Positions 42,417-51,477 of a stretch of DNA of 64,000 bases are shown here, piece after piece. Below the pieces are notes generated by a model. The model did no database searches and was not told the DNA's origin. It worked only from the letters and a program-made list of their open reading frames with translations. The DNA is from Micromonospora cabrerizensis (lineage in GTDB: Bacteria; Actinomycetota; Actinomycetes; Mycobacteriales; Micromonosporaceae), in contig NZ_JAKKFI010000079.1 in assembly GCF_022230955.1 (NCBI RefSeq), positions 1 through 64,000 of the forward strand, in the 5' to 3' direction. A program made the translations under genes and the position numbers. Every line of letters starts with the position of its first letter. Positions within the stretch are counted from its first letter, which is position 1.

Positions 42417-43619
42417 TCAGTTGGCCGCCACCACGTGGTCGATCACCAGGTGGGCGGCGCCGGTGATGCCGACGTCCTGACCGGTGGCGACCCGCTCGAT
42501 GAGCAGGGTCTGGGTGGCCAACGGCAGGCACCGCTCGTAGAGGGTGGCCCGCATACTCGCCAGCAGCGGTTCACAGTCGGCGAGCCGGCCGCCGATGGCG
42601 ACCACCTGCGGGTTGAAGAAGTTGACCACGACGGCCAGGATCTCGCCGATGGCCCGGCCGGCCTGCCGGGCGAGCGCCGTGGCATGCCGGTCGCCGTCGT
42701 CGATCAGACGGATCACACCGGTCAGGTCGGAGACCGGTACGCCCTGGTCGCGTAGCGCGGTGACCAGGGCCGCGCCGCTGGCCACCGCCTCCAGGCAACC
42801 CGCGTTGCCGCAACTGCACAGTGGCGCGGGATCGGCCACCACCCGGCAGTGGCTGATGTCGCCGGCCGATCCCTGTGCGCCCCGGTGCAGGCGTCCACTG
42901 GAGATGACACCGGAGCCGATCCCGGTGCCGGCCTTGATGTAGACGGCGTGGTCCAGTTCGGAATACGCGGTGCGGTGAGCGCCGAGCGCCATCAGGTTGG
43001 CGTCGTTGTCCACGATGATCGGCACGTCGACCCGGCCGGCGCAGAACGCGGCGACGTCGAAGCCGTTCCAGCCGGGCATGCGGGACGGGCTGACGATCCG
43101 TCCGGTGGCGTGCTGCACCGGGCCGGGAATGCCGATGCCGATGCCTCGCAGCGCGCCCACGGCGGCGCCGGACGTCGGAGAGCCGGTCGCTGACGAGGCT
43201 GCCGGGTCATCGGGTGCGGCGGCCAACGCGGCGACCTCGGCCAGCAGCGCGCCGAGCACCGCCTCCGGGCCGTCCTCGATGCGTACCGGCAGGGTGCGGC
43301 CCTGGACGACCCGCCCGGAGAGGTCCAGGGTGCCGACGCGCGCGTGGTGCGCGCCGAGGTCGATGGCACCGACCACGGCGCCTCCGGTGGGCACCGCGAG
43401 CTGGCGCGGCCGTCGTCCACCTCGGGACCGTCCGGCGCCGGTCTCCTCCAGCAAACCCTGGTTGATCAACGCCTCGACCCGCTGGGAGACCGTCGAGGGA
43501 GACAGCCCGGAGAGCCGGGACAGGTCGGCACGACTGACGGCCGCTCCGGTGGCCACCCAGCGCAGCAGCTCCCGGGGGCCGCCCCGGAGGGCTTCGCGTG
43601 GCGCGTCGTCAATCGTCAC
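42417..43619 (-). CDS. ROK-family transcriptional regulator
   Basis: 400 residues. N-terminal winged helix (about 14-65; SRADLSRLSGLSPSTVSQRVEALINQGLLEE), then an ROK kinase-like domain with GAIDLGAHHARVGTLDLSG (phosphate-binding), IVDNDANLMALG, GTGIGSGV and the zinc motif CSCGNAGCLEA (H-x-C-C-C type). Usually senses sugars or sugar phosphates. Divergent from the ABC operon, with AACCGGTT palindrome overlapping its -35, so it probably controls that operon and itself. Inducer unknown. Confidence 0.93.
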   Translation of the reverse strand: MTIDDAPREALRGGPRELLRWVATGAAVSRADLSRLSGLSPSTVSQRVEALINQGLLEETGAGRSRGGRRPRQLAVPTGGAVVGAIDLGAHHARVGTLDLSGRVVQGRTLPVRIEDGPEAVLGALLAEVAALAAAPDDPAASSATGSPTSGAAVGALRGIGIGIPGPVQHATGRIVSPSRMPGWNGFDVAAFCAGRVDVPIIVDNDANLMALGAHRTAYSELDHAVYIKAGTGIGSGVISSGRLHRGAQGSAGDISHCRVVADPAPLCSCGNAGCLEAVASGAALVTALRDQGVPVSDLTGVIRLIDDGDRHATALARQAGRAIGEILAVVVNFFNPQVVAIGGRLADCEPLLASMRATLYERCLPLATQTLLIERVATGQDVGITGAAHLVIDHVVAAN

Positions 43620-43650
43620 GTCAGGTTCTTAGCATCCGCAGTTTGTTCAA

Positions 43651-43687
43651 GCAACCGGTTGACTTAGTTTCCTGGCTACCTTTAGAT
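43651..43687 (+). promoter_or_regulatory. promoter and possible ROK operator of the ABC operon
   Basis: TTGACT (43659-43664), 17-bp spacer, TTAGAT (43682-43687). The -35 is overlapped by the palindrome CAACCGGTTG (43652-43661), a suitable repressor site. TSS near 43694 gives a leader of about 47 bases to GTG 43741. Confidence 0.6.
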
Positions 43688-43740
43688 GGCGCTGTTGGTT
43701 CGATCTGAAGCTGACTTGGTTCGCTTGTCGAAGAAAGTGG

Positions 43741-44511
43741 GTGCGTCTGGTGGCACCGGGGACGACGGTTGCGGACCGACCGATGGTGTCGGTACGCGGC
43801 CTCAACAAGTGGTTCGGCCCGCTGCACGTGCTCAAGGACATCGACCTCACGGTGGCCGCCGGCGAGGTGGTCGTCGTGGTGGGGCCGTCCGGCTCCGGCA
43901 AGTCGACCCTGTGCCGCTGCCTCAACCGGCTGGAGACCGCCGGGCAGGGCAGCGTCGAGATCGACGGTGAGCCGCTGCCCGCCGAGGGCCGCGCGCTGGC
44001 CCGGCTGCGCGCCGACGTCGGCATGGTCTTCCAGTCCTTCAACCTCTTCGGCCACAAGACGGTGCTCGACAACATCACCCTCGGCCCCACCCGGGTCCGC
44101 AGGGTCGCCCGGCCCGAGGCACGGCAGCAGGCGATGACCCTGCTGGAACGCGTCGGTATCGCCGACAAGGCGAACCACCACCCGGCCCAACTCTCCGGGG
44201 GGCAGCAGCAGCGAGCGGCGATCGCCCGCGCGCTGGCGATGCAGCCGAAGGTGCTGCTCTTCGACGAGCCGACCTCGGCCCTCGACCCGGAGATGGTCAA
44301 CGAGGTGCTCGACGTGATGGTCTCCCTCGCCGCCGAGGGGATGACCATGATCGTGGTGACCCACGAGATGGGCTTCGCCCGCCGCGCCGCCGACCGGGTC
44401 GTCTTCATGGACGACGGCCGCATCGTCGAATCCGGCGCCCCCGACGACTTCTTCGCAGCCCCGCAGACCGAGCGGGCCCGCGACTTCCTGTCCAAGATCC
44501 TCCAGCACTAG
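43741..44511 (+). CDS. gluA: polar amino acid ABC transporter ATP-binding protein
   Basis: 256 residues, GluA/GlnQ-like. Walker A GPSGSGKST, Q-loop FQSFNLF, signature LSGGQQQR, Walker B LLFDEPTSALDPE, and H-loop TH(EMGFA). Energises uptake through the two permeases encoded downstream. GTG 43741 and GTG 43750 are both possible; the fold starts at about residue 15. Symbol follows similarity to the Corynebacterium gluABCD glutamate importer; substrate could be another acidic or amide amino acid, given the asparaginase downstream. Confidence 0.93.
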   Translation: MRLVAPGTTVADRPMVSVRGLNKWFGPLHVLKDIDLTVAAGEVVVVVGPSGSGKSTLCRCLNRLETAGQGSVEIDGEPLPAEGRALARLRADVGMVFQSFNLFGHKTVLDNITLGPTRVRRVARPEARQQAMTLLERVGIADKANHHPAQLSGGQQQRAAIARALAMQPKVLLFDEPTSALDPEMVNEVLDVMVSLAAEGMTMIVVTHEMGFARRAADRVVFMDDGRIVESGAPDDFFAAPQTERARDFLSKILQH

Positions 44512-44530
44512 CCCCCAACGGGAGGGTGTC

Positions 44531-45499
44531 ATGTCAATCCTCAAGATGAGCTTCACCGGGCGGCGTTCGCTCGCCCTCACCGCCACCGCCGTCGCGGTGG
44601 CCCTCGCAGCGACCGGCTGCGGCGGTGACAGCGGCGGCAGCGCACCGACGCTGCCCGGCAACCCCGGTCTGGGCGGCGACGGCGTCGTCGCCCAGTCGGT
44701 GTACGACGCCGCCCCCGTCGCCACCGACGCGGACATCCCCGCGGGCTCGACCATGGACGCGATCCGCAAGCGCGGCTACCTGAACATCGGCGGTTCCCTG
44801 GACGCGCCGCTGCTCGCCCAGCAGAACCCGGTCAGCGGCACCATCGAGGGCTTCGACGCCGACATGGCGAAGTTGCTGGCGAAGTACATCATCGGCAAGC
44901 CCGAGGTGAAGACGACGACCATCGGCACCCAGACCCGGGAGGCCATGCTCCAGGCCAAGTCGGTGGACGCGGTCTTCCAGACGTACACGATCACCCCGCA
45001 GCGGGCCACCCAGGTCGCCTTCGCCGGGCCGTACCTCACCTCGGGTCTCGCGGTCGGCGTCCGCAAGGACGACACCTCGATCAAGAGCGTCAAGGACCTC
45101 GCCGGCAAGACCGTCATCGTCGGGGCGAACACCCCCGCGGTCACCGCGCTGCCCTCCGCCGCACCCGGCTCCAAGCAGATCGCGTTCGGCACCGACCCGC
45201 AGGCGCTCCAGGCCCTGCTCCAGAAGCGCGGCGACGCGTACGTGCAGGACTTCACGCTGCTCGCGTCGGGCGCCAAGGCCAACCCGGGCATGAAGGTGGT
45301 GGGCGAGCCGTTCACCACCGAGGCGTACGGCATCGGCCTCAACAAGGAGGACCCGCAGTTCAAGGAGTTCGTCAACAACTGGCTGAAGAAGATCCAGGCC
45401 GACGGCACGTGGGCGAAGGTCTGGGAGGGCACACTCGGCTCGGTGGTCGAGGGCGGGGCACCCACCCCGCCGGCCCTCGGTTCCGCCGACGGCTCCTGA
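44531..45499 (+). CDS. gluB: amino acid ABC transporter substrate-binding lipoprotein
   Basis: 322 residues. Lipoprotein signal MSILKMSFTGRRSLALTATA with lipobox AATGC-G, then an SBP_bac_3 fold with IRKRGYLNIGGSLDAP, GTIEGFDADMAKLLAKYI, VDAVFQTYTITPQRATQVAFAGPY and DLAGKTVIVGANTPA. Binds the amino acid outside the membrane. ATG 44531 has GGGAGG upstream and lies 19 bp after gluA. Symbol by operon similarity to gluABCD. Confidence 0.92.
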   Translation: MSILKMSFTGRRSLALTATAVAVALAATGCGGDSGGSAPTLPGNPGLGGDGVVAQSVYDAAPVATDADIPAGSTMDAIRKRGYLNIGGSLDAPLLAQQNPVSGTIEGFDADMAKLLAKYIIGKPEVKTTTIGTQTREAMLQAKSVDAVFQTYTITPQRATQVAFAGPYLTSGLAVGVRKDDTSIKSVKDLAGKTVIVGANTPAVTALPSAAPGSKQIAFGTDPQALQALLQKRGDAYVQDFTLLASGAKANPGMKVVGEPFTTEAYGIGLNKEDPQFKEFVNNWLKKIQADGTWAKVWEGTLGSVVEGGAPTPPALGSADGS

Positions 45500-45515
45500 G
45501 CAACCTCTCGTACCG

Positions 45516-46160
45516 ATGGACGCCCTCACCGCCCACCTGAGCGAGTTTGGCCACGGCCTGGTCACGACGGTCGAACTGACCGTCGTGACCACCGTCGGCG
45601 CGATGCTGCTGGGCATCGTCGTGGCCACCCTGCGGATCGCCCCCGTCCCGCTGCTGCGCGCCATCGGCACGGCGTACGTCGAGGTGTTCCAGAACCTGCC
45701 GTTGCTGGCCCTGCTGGTGCTCTTCGTCTTCGCGTTGCCGACCATCGGCATCACGTTCCCGTTGTTCACCTCCGCCGCGATCGTCATCGCCGTCTACGAG
45801 GGGGCGTACCTGGCCGAGGCGATCCGCGCCGGGATCAACACGGTCGGCGTGGGTCAGGCCGAGGCGGCCCGCGCCATCGGGCTCACCTTCGGCCAGTCCC
45901 TGCGGCACGTGATCCTGCCGCAGGGACTCCGGGCGGTGATCCAGCCGATCGGCAACATCTGCATCGCGCTGCTGATGAACACCTCGCTGGCCGCCGCTGT
46001 CGGGGTCGTCGAGCTGACCCAGGCGGCCAACACCGTGAACCTCGTCGAGGCCCAGCCGATCGCCGTCTTCACCGGCGCGGGCCTCGCCTACATGCTGCTG
46101 GCGCTGATCATCGGTCAGGTCACCGGCCTGCTGGAACGAAGGCTGGCGATCGTCCGATGA
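45516..46160 (+). CDS. gluC: amino acid ABC transporter permease 1
   Basis: 214 residues, five hydrophobic helices, with the EAA loop EAARAIGLTFGQSLRHVILPQGLRAV. Half of the transmembrane channel for the amino acid importer, contacting GluA. ATG 45516 lies 16 bp after gluB; its stop overlaps the next start by four bases. Confidence 0.92.
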   Translation: MDALTAHLSEFGHGLVTTVELTVVTTVGAMLLGIVVATLRIAPVPLLRAIGTAYVEVFQNLPLLALLVLFVFALPTIGITFPLFTSAAIVIAVYEGAYLAEAIRAGINTVGVGQAEAARAIGLTFGQSLRHVILPQGLRAVIQPIGNICIALLMNTSLAAAVGVVELTQAANTVNLVEAQPIAVFTGAGLAYMLLALIIGQVTGLLERRLAIVR

Positions 46161-47026
46161 ACCAGACCCAGAAGATCCTCTTCGACGAGCCCGGCCCCCG
46201 CGCCCAGCGACGCATCCGGATCGCCACCGTGCTGGGCGCCGTTCTGCTGGCCGGTGCCCTGGCCGCGGCCGTCTACCAGTTCGCCAGCCACGGCGAGTTG
46301 GCCGCCGAACGGTGGGAGCCGTTCACCACCTGGCCGATCTGGCGGTACCTGTTCAACGGCCTGTGGGCCACGCTGCGCGCCGCCGCCGCGACCGCCGTGC
46401 TCAGTGCCGCGCTCGGGCTGCTCCTGGCTCTCGGCCGGCTGTCGACGCATCGACCGTTGCGCTGGCTGGCCGGCGCGTACGTGGAGGTCTTCCGGACCGT
46501 TCCCACGTTGCTGTTGATCTACGTGACGCTGTTCGCCCTGCCGCAGTACGGCATGAACTTCCCGCTCTTCTGGAAGCTCGTGGTGCCGCTGGTGGTGTCC
46601 AACTCGGCGGCGTTCGCCGAGATCTTCCGGTCCGGCATCCTGGCCCTGGACCGGGGACAGACCGAGGCCGGCCTCGCCGTCGGGCTGCGTCGCGGGCAGG
46701 TGATGGCGCTGGTCGTGCTGCCCCAGGCACTGCTCCAGCTCACCCCGTCCCTGGTCAGCCAGCTGGTCGGGCTGCTCAAGGACACCTCGCTCGGCTTCGT
46801 GGTCAGCTACACCGAGCTGCTCTACAGCGGGCAGGTGCTCTCCTCGTACACCCACCTGCTGATCCAGACGTTCCTGGTGGTGGCACTGATCTACCTGGTG
46901 GTCAACGCCTCGCTGTCGAAGTTCGCCCGCGTACTCCAGGCCCGTAACGGCCGCTTCGGCGGCCGGCGAGCACGACGGGCCGCCGAACTGCCCCCGCCGC
47001 TCATCGAAGGGAACACCCCGCGGTGA
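46157..47026 (+). CDS. gluD: amino acid ABC transporter permease 2
   Basis: 289 residues. N-terminal Arg-rich cytoplasmic stretch, then about six helices; EAA loop EAGLAVGLRRGQVMALVVLPQALLQL. Second half of the channel. ATG 46157 overlaps the gluC stop (ATGA), and its own stop overlaps the asparaginase start, so the genes are translationally coupled. Basic C-terminal tail (RNGRFGGRRARRAAE). Confidence 0.92.
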   Translation: MNQTQKILFDEPGPRAQRRIRIATVLGAVLLAGALAAAVYQFASHGELAAERWEPFTTWPIWRYLFNGLWATLRAAAATAVLSAALGLLLALGRLSTHRPLRWLAGAYVEVFRTVPTLLLIYVTLFALPQYGMNFPLFWKLVVPLVVSNSAAFAEIFRSGILALDRGQTEAGLAVGLRRGQVMALVVLPQALLQLTPSLVSQLVGLLKDTSLGFVVSYTELLYSGQVLSSYTHLLIQTFLVVALIYLVVNASLSKFARVLQARNGRFGGRRARRAAELPPPLIEGNTPR

Positions 47027-48033
47027 CCATTTTCCGCTACGCCGAACTGGCTCGGGTCGTCCGCAACGACTTCGTCGAGAGCAGGCACTACGGCAGTGTC
47101 GTGGTGCTCGCCCCGGACGGTGAGGTCGTCCTCGCCGCCGGCGTACCCGACGAGCCGGTGCTCCCCCGCTCCACCCTCAAGCCGGTGCAGGCGTTGGCCT
47201 GCCGGGTCGCGGCGGGTGACGAGCTGACCGGCCCGGCGCTGGCGCTCGCCGCCGGCAGCCACACCGGCGACGACCGGCACGTCGAGGTGGTCCGGGCGAT
47301 GTTGGCCGGTGCCGGCCTGACCGAGGACGCGCTCGGTTGCCCGGTGGACTGGCCGGAGGACGAACCGACCCGGGACCGGCTGATCCGCGCGGGCGGGCAG
47401 CGCGACCGGATCCGGATGAACTGCTCCGGCAAGCACGCCGCGATGCTGGTCGCCTGCGTCGCCCGTTCGTGGAGCACCCACGACTACCTCGACCCCGGGC
47501 ATCCGCTCCAGCGGGAGACCGCCGCCACCGTCGCCCGGCTGGCCGGAACGCCGGTCGCGCACCACGCCGTCGACGGTTGCGGCGCACCCCTGTTCGGCCT
47601 GCCGCTGACCGGCCTGGCCCGCACGTTCCAGGCGCTGGTCACCGCGCCCGCCGGGAGCGACGAGGCGCTGGTCGCGCAGGCCATGCGCCAACACCCGGAG
47701 TACGTGGGTGGCTGGCACGGGCACCCGAACACCGACCTGATGCGGGCACTGCCCGGCGTGCTCGCCAAGGGCGGGGCCGAGGGTGTGCTCGCGGTAGCCG
47801 CACCGGACGGTCACGCCGTGGCGGTCAAGGCGATCGACGGTTCACCCCGGGCCACCACCGCCATCGCCCTCGCCGCCCTCGACGCCGTCGGCGTACCGGT
47901 GGGTGGCGCCGACGCGCTGCGCCGGGTGCCGGTGCTCGGCGGCGGCGAACCGGTCGGCGCCGTCACGGCCGTCATCGACTGGACCCCGCCGTCGGAAGCG
48001 GCACCGTCTCGTAGCGAAAAGGAAGACTCATGA
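47023..48033 (+). CDS. L-asparaginase (Rhizobium-type, COG4448)
   Basis: 336 residues, the family of Rhizobium etli asparaginase II, a serine-beta-lactamase-like fold unlike E. coli AnsA/B. Conserved blocks: PRSTLKPVQALACR (active Ser-Lys), SHTGDDRHVEVV, RMNCSGKHAAMLVACV, VDGCGAPLFGLPL and KAIDGSPRAT. Hydrolyses Asn to Asp and ammonia in that family. GTG 47023 overlaps the gluD stop (GTGA), linking uptake and hydrolysis. Its substrate might be Asn or an Asn-like amide brought in by the transporter. Confidence 0.9.
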   Translation: MTIFRYAELARVVRNDFVESRHYGSVVVLAPDGEVVLAAGVPDEPVLPRSTLKPVQALACRVAAGDELTGPALALAAGSHTGDDRHVEVVRAMLAGAGLTEDALGCPVDWPEDEPTRDRLIRAGGQRDRIRMNCSGKHAAMLVACVARSWSTHDYLDPGHPLQRETAATVARLAGTPVAHHAVDGCGAPLFGLPLTGLARTFQALVTAPAGSDEALVAQAMRQHPEYVGGWHGHPNTDLMRALPGVLAKGGAEGVLAVAAPDGHAVAVKAIDGSPRATTAIALAALDAVGVPVGGADALRRVPVLGGGEPVGAVTAVIDWTPPSEAAPSRSEKEDS

Positions 48034-48773
48034 ACACATTCGAGATCTGCATCGACAGCGTCGAGGGAGCGGTCGCCGCCGAGGAGGCCGGCGCCGACCG
48101 GGTGGAGCTGTGCTCCGCGCTCTTCGACGGCGGGCTGACCCCCAGCCTGGGCACCATCGAGACGACCCTGCGCGCCGTCACCCGGATCCGGGTGCACGTG
48201 ATCGTCCGGCCCCGGGCCGGCGACTTCATCTTCTCGCCGTTCGAGATCGAAGCCATGGAGCGGGACGTACGGGCCGCCGTCGCGGCCGGCGCGCACGGCA
48301 TCGTGATCGGCGTGCTGACCGCCGAGGGCGACGTCGACGTGCCGACCACCCGTCGGCTGATCGCCGCCGCCGGCGACGCCAGCATCACCTTCCACCGTGC
48401 GTTCGACATGACCCGCGACCCGCACGCGGCGCTGGAGCAGCTGATCGAGTTGGGCGTGCACCGGGTGCTCACCTCGGGCCAGGAGGTCAGCGTGCTGGAG
48501 GGTGCCCCGCTCATCGCCGACCTGGTGCGCCGGGCTGCCGGACGGATCGTCGTCATGCCCGGTGGTGGCATCACCCCGCGCAACATCGCCCGGATCGTCG
48601 AGGCGACGGGTGCCGACGAGTACCACTTCGCGGCCCTGGTCAGCTCGGACAGCCCGGCCGTGCACCGCAACCCGGCACCGCTGATGGGCGGCAGCCTGAG
48701 CCGACCCGAGTACGAGCGCTCCGGCACCTCCGGGGCCCTGGTCGGCCAGGTGCTCGCCGCCGCCCGCGCCTGA
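48030..48773 (+). CDS. cutC: CutC-family TIM-barrel protein
   Basis: 247 residues with the CutC hallmark FEICIDSVEGAVAAEEAGADRVELCSALFDGGLTPS, then VHVIVRPRAGDFIFS, ITFHRAFDMTRDP, VLTSG and VMPGGGITPRNIARI. CutC was linked to copper handling in E. coli, but a role in other organisms is unclear. It overlaps the asparaginase stop (ATGA) and is last in the operon, giving a context of amino acid or amide catabolism, not copper. No metal transporter or copper sensor is nearby. Confidence 0.92.
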   Translation: MNTFEICIDSVEGAVAAEEAGADRVELCSALFDGGLTPSLGTIETTLRAVTRIRVHVIVRPRAGDFIFSPFEIEAMERDVRAAVAAGAHGIVIGVLTAEGDVDVPTTRRLIAAAGDASITFHRAFDMTRDPHAALEQLIELGVHRVLTSGQEVSVLEGAPLIADLVRRAAGRIVVMPGGGITPRNIARIVEATGADEYHFAALVSSDSPAVHRNPAPLMGGSLSRPEYERSGTSGALVGQVLAAARA

Positions 48774-48790
48774 CCCCCGCTTCGGAGCGT

Positions 48791-48884
48791 TGATCGCGCT
48801 CGAACGGCGTAGATCGTGCTCGAACATGGATGTAGTGGCCTCCCCGTCCAGGGAGGCCACTACGTCATGGATCGAGCGCGATCA
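48791..48884. repeat. long intergenic palindrome, copy 3
   Basis: Nested inverted repeats between convergent cutC and beta-mannosidase: outer 13-bp arms TGATCGCGCTCGA (48791) and its complement (48872-48884), inner 13-bp arms GTAGTGGCCTCCC / GGGAGGCCACTAC with a 6-base loop. A second half-copy GATCGTGCTCGAA lies inside the left arm. Likely bidirectional terminator and dispersed repeat. Confidence 0.85.
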
Positions 48885-48915
48885 TGTCTGAGGTCGGCAG
48901 CCGGCCGGTGGTGGC

Positions 48916-51366
48916 CTAGCTTCGCCGGATGTCGTTGACGCAGCGCAGCACAGGCCGGGCGGTCAGCGCAGCAGTGTCCAGCGAACCGGAAGCCCGGACC
49001 GTGAACGTCGTCGACTCGCCCGGCAGCAGCGTTACCAGTGCCCGGTCCACTGTGGCCGCCGGGTCCACCCGATCGGCGAACAGCGTCAGGTCGCGCAGCA
49101 CCGTGCGGGCGGTGACCCGGACCCGCTGACCACCGTCGAACGGCTCGACCGTCGTTTCCCAGGCCGCCAGAGGCCAGTCCACCTCCCGGTCCTCGGCGAA
49201 GAACCACAGGGCACGCTCCTCGGTGCCGCCGGCCTCCGCGGCCAGCAACTCGCGCCGGGCATCCTCCGGCCGGGCCAGGTCCGCCGGCAACGCCATCACC
49301 ACCGAGGAGTACGCCGGCACGTCGAGGTCGACCGAGGTCTTCGCCCTCGGCTCCCCGGTGAGCGTGAACCGGGTGACCGCGGCCGGTACGGCCCACGCCT
49401 CGGCGGTCTCGTTGACGGCCACCAGGGCCAGACCACCGTTGCGCGGCTGCACGGTGAGGAGCCGGTCGGCGTACGCGTGGCGCAGCGCGTACCACAGGGG
49501 TTTGCGGCGGCCGTCGCCGTCGACGGCCGACCAGGAGGTCACCGGCCAGCAGTCGTTGAGCTGCCACACGATGGTGCCGGCGCAGACGTCCCGGTGGGAG
49601 CGGAAGTGCTCCACGCCGAGCTGGATGGCCCGGGCCTGGTTGAGCTGCGTCAGGTAGTGCCAGTCGTCGAAGTCCGCCGGTGCGGGCAGGTGTGCGTCCA
49701 GGCCCCGCTGGAGCTTGGCGTCACCGTTGGCCGCCTTCTGGTGGTGGGTCATGCCCGGTGAGTCGTGCGCCAGGGGCTCGTCGCTGAGCGCCCGGCGCAG
49801 GGTGGCGTACGCCGGTGGCGCCTGGTAGCCGAACTCGGCGACGAAGCGCGGCACGTACTCCCGGTATTTGGTGTAGTCGTCGGTGTTCCACACGTCCCAG
49901 ATGTGGGTGGTGCCGTGCGCCGGGTCGTTGGGGTGGATCGCCTCGGTGCCCGACCAGGGGCTGCCCGGCCAGTACGGGCGGGTCGGGTCCAGCTCGCCGA
50001 CGATGCGGGGCAGCACGTCGAGGTAGTAGCCGCGCCCCCAGGTGCGCCCGGCCAGCGGCTCCTGCCAGTCCCAGTCGTGCCAGCCCCAGATGTTCTCGTT
50101 GTTGCCGGTCCAGAGCACCAGCGACGGGTACGGCGTCAGCCGGGTCACCTGCTCGACCGCCTCGGCGGCCACCTCGGTGGCGAAGGGCTCCTCCTCCGGG
50201 TAGGCCGCGCAGGCGAAGAGGAAGTCCTGTTGGACGAGCAGCCCCCGCTCGTCGGCGAGGTCGTAGAAGTCCGCCGACTCGTACCGGCCGCCGCCCCAGA
50301 CCCGCAGCAGGTTGATGTTGGCCTCGACGGCCTGGTCGAACCGCTCGGCCAGTCGGTCGCGGGTGATCCGGGTGGGGAAGGCGTCGTCCGGGATCCAGTT
50401 GACCCCGCGGACGAAGACGGGGACGTCGTTGACCGACAGCGCGAACGGGGTGCCGTGCTCGTCCGGCGTGGTGTCCAGTCGTACGGAGCGGAAGCCGACC
50501 CGGTGCGACCAGGCGTCGAGGGTGTCGCCGTCCGGCCCGTGCAGGGTCACCTCGACCGGGTGGCGTGCCTGCTCGCCGTACCCCCGGGGCCACCAGAGCG
50601 CGGGCTCGCGGACGGTGAGGGTGAGCACGGCCGTGCGCTGGCCGGCCGGGACGACCGCCTCGGTGTGGGCGCCGGCGACGGTGGCGCGGACGGTCAGCGG
50701 GACGTCCGAGGCCCGCTCGATCTCGACGTGCAGCTCGACCCGGCCGTCCCGGCCGTCCACGGTGACCAGTGGGCGGACGGTGGCCAACCGGGCGGTGGAC
50801 CAGGCGTGCAGGCCGATCTCCTGCCAGATGCCCGCGGTGACCAGGGTCGGCCCCCAGTCCCAGCCGAAGTTGCAGGCCATCTTGCGGATGAAGTGGAACG
50901 GCTCGGGATAGGCGTTGGGTCGGTCGCCGAGGCGCTCCTGTTGCGCCTCGGCGTAGCGGTACGCGGAGTCGAACGCGACGACCAGGTCGTTGTCGCCCTC
51001 GCGCAGCAACGACCGGACGTCGAACCGGTAGCCGCGGTGCATGTTCTCGGTGCGGCCGACCTCGACACCGTTGAGGGTGAGCGTGGCGACGGTGTCCAGG
51101 CCGGCGCAGACCAGGTCGACGCGCTCCGCGTCGCCCGGCCGGTGCGCGAACGTGGTCTGGTAGCTCCAGTCGGTGCGCCCGATCCAGGCCAGTGCCAGCT
51201 CGTTGTCGTCGAGGTACGGGTCGGTGATCAGCCCGGCGTCGAGCAGGTCGGTGTGCACGCAACCGGGCACGGTCGCCGGCACGGCCCGCCCGGCGATCTC
51301 GGCCGGCACCTGCGCTCCGGGTGCCGCCCGCAGGGTCCAACCGTCGTAGAGTGCCTGTCGGCTCAC
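48916..51366 (-). CDS. GH2 beta-mannosidase
   Basis: 816 residues. Sugar-binding N-terminal domain, then Ig-like domains and a GH2 barrel with the acid/base motif WTGNNEN and the nucleophile in FVAEFGYQ. The N-terminal DGWTLRAAPG and FIRKMACNFGWDWGPTLVTAGIWQ are typical of the beta-mannosidase branch. No signal peptide is seen, so it is probably intracellular and acts on imported oligosaccharides with terminal beta-mannose. GTG 51366 is chosen (GGAGAAGG upstream); an ATG at 51402 would add 12 residues. Divergent from a LacI regulator. Confidence 0.92.
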   Translation of the reverse strand: MSRQALYDGWTLRAAPGAQVPAEIAGRAVPATVPGCVHTDLLDAGLITDPYLDDNELALAWIGRTDWSYQTTFAHRPGDAERVDLVCAGLDTVATLTLNGVEVGRTENMHRGYRFDVRSLLREGDNDLVVAFDSAYRYAEAQQERLGDRPNAYPEPFHFIRKMACNFGWDWGPTLVTAGIWQEIGLHAWSTARLATVRPLVTVDGRDGRVELHVEIERASDVPLTVRATVAGAHTEAVVPAGQRTAVLTLTVREPALWWPRGYGEQARHPVEVTLHGPDGDTLDAWSHRVGFRSVRLDTTPDEHGTPFALSVNDVPVFVRGVNWIPDDAFPTRITRDRLAERFDQAVEANINLLRVWGGGRYESADFYDLADERGLLVQQDFLFACAAYPEEEPFATEVAAEAVEQVTRLTPYPSLVLWTGNNENIWGWHDWDWQEPLAGRTWGRGYYLDVLPRIVGELDPTRPYWPGSPWSGTEAIHPNDPAHGTTHIWDVWNTDDYTKYREYVPRFVAEFGYQAPPAYATLRRALSDEPLAHDSPGMTHHQKAANGDAKLQRGLDAHLPAPADFDDWHYLTQLNQARAIQLGVEHFRSHRDVCAGTIVWQLNDCWPVTSWSAVDGDGRRKPLWYALRHAYADRLLTVQPRNGGLALVAVNETAEAWAVPAAVTRFTLTGEPRAKTSVDLDVPAYSSVVMALPADLARPEDARRELLAAEAGGTEERALWFFAEDREVDWPLAAWETTVEPFDGGQRVRVTARTVLRDLTLFADRVDPAATVDRALVTLLPGESTTFTVRASGSLDTAALTARPVLRCVNDIRRS

Positions 51367-51421
51367 GATTGCACCGCACCTTCTCCATCGAAAGACGTCC
51401 ACTGAACCGGATAAGTTGAGA

Positions 51422-51433
51422 AACCGTACGGTT
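51422..51433. promoter_or_regulatory. LacI-type operator
   Basis: Perfect 12-bp palindrome AACCGTACGGTT with the central CpG-like symmetry of LacI-family sites, 44 bp before the lacI-type GTG and 55 bp before the mannosidase start. Probably controls both genes. Confidence 0.6.
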
Positions 51434-51477
51434 CGGACTCCGGGCTGTCAACGGCCGCAGAGCAGAGGAGCACGCCC

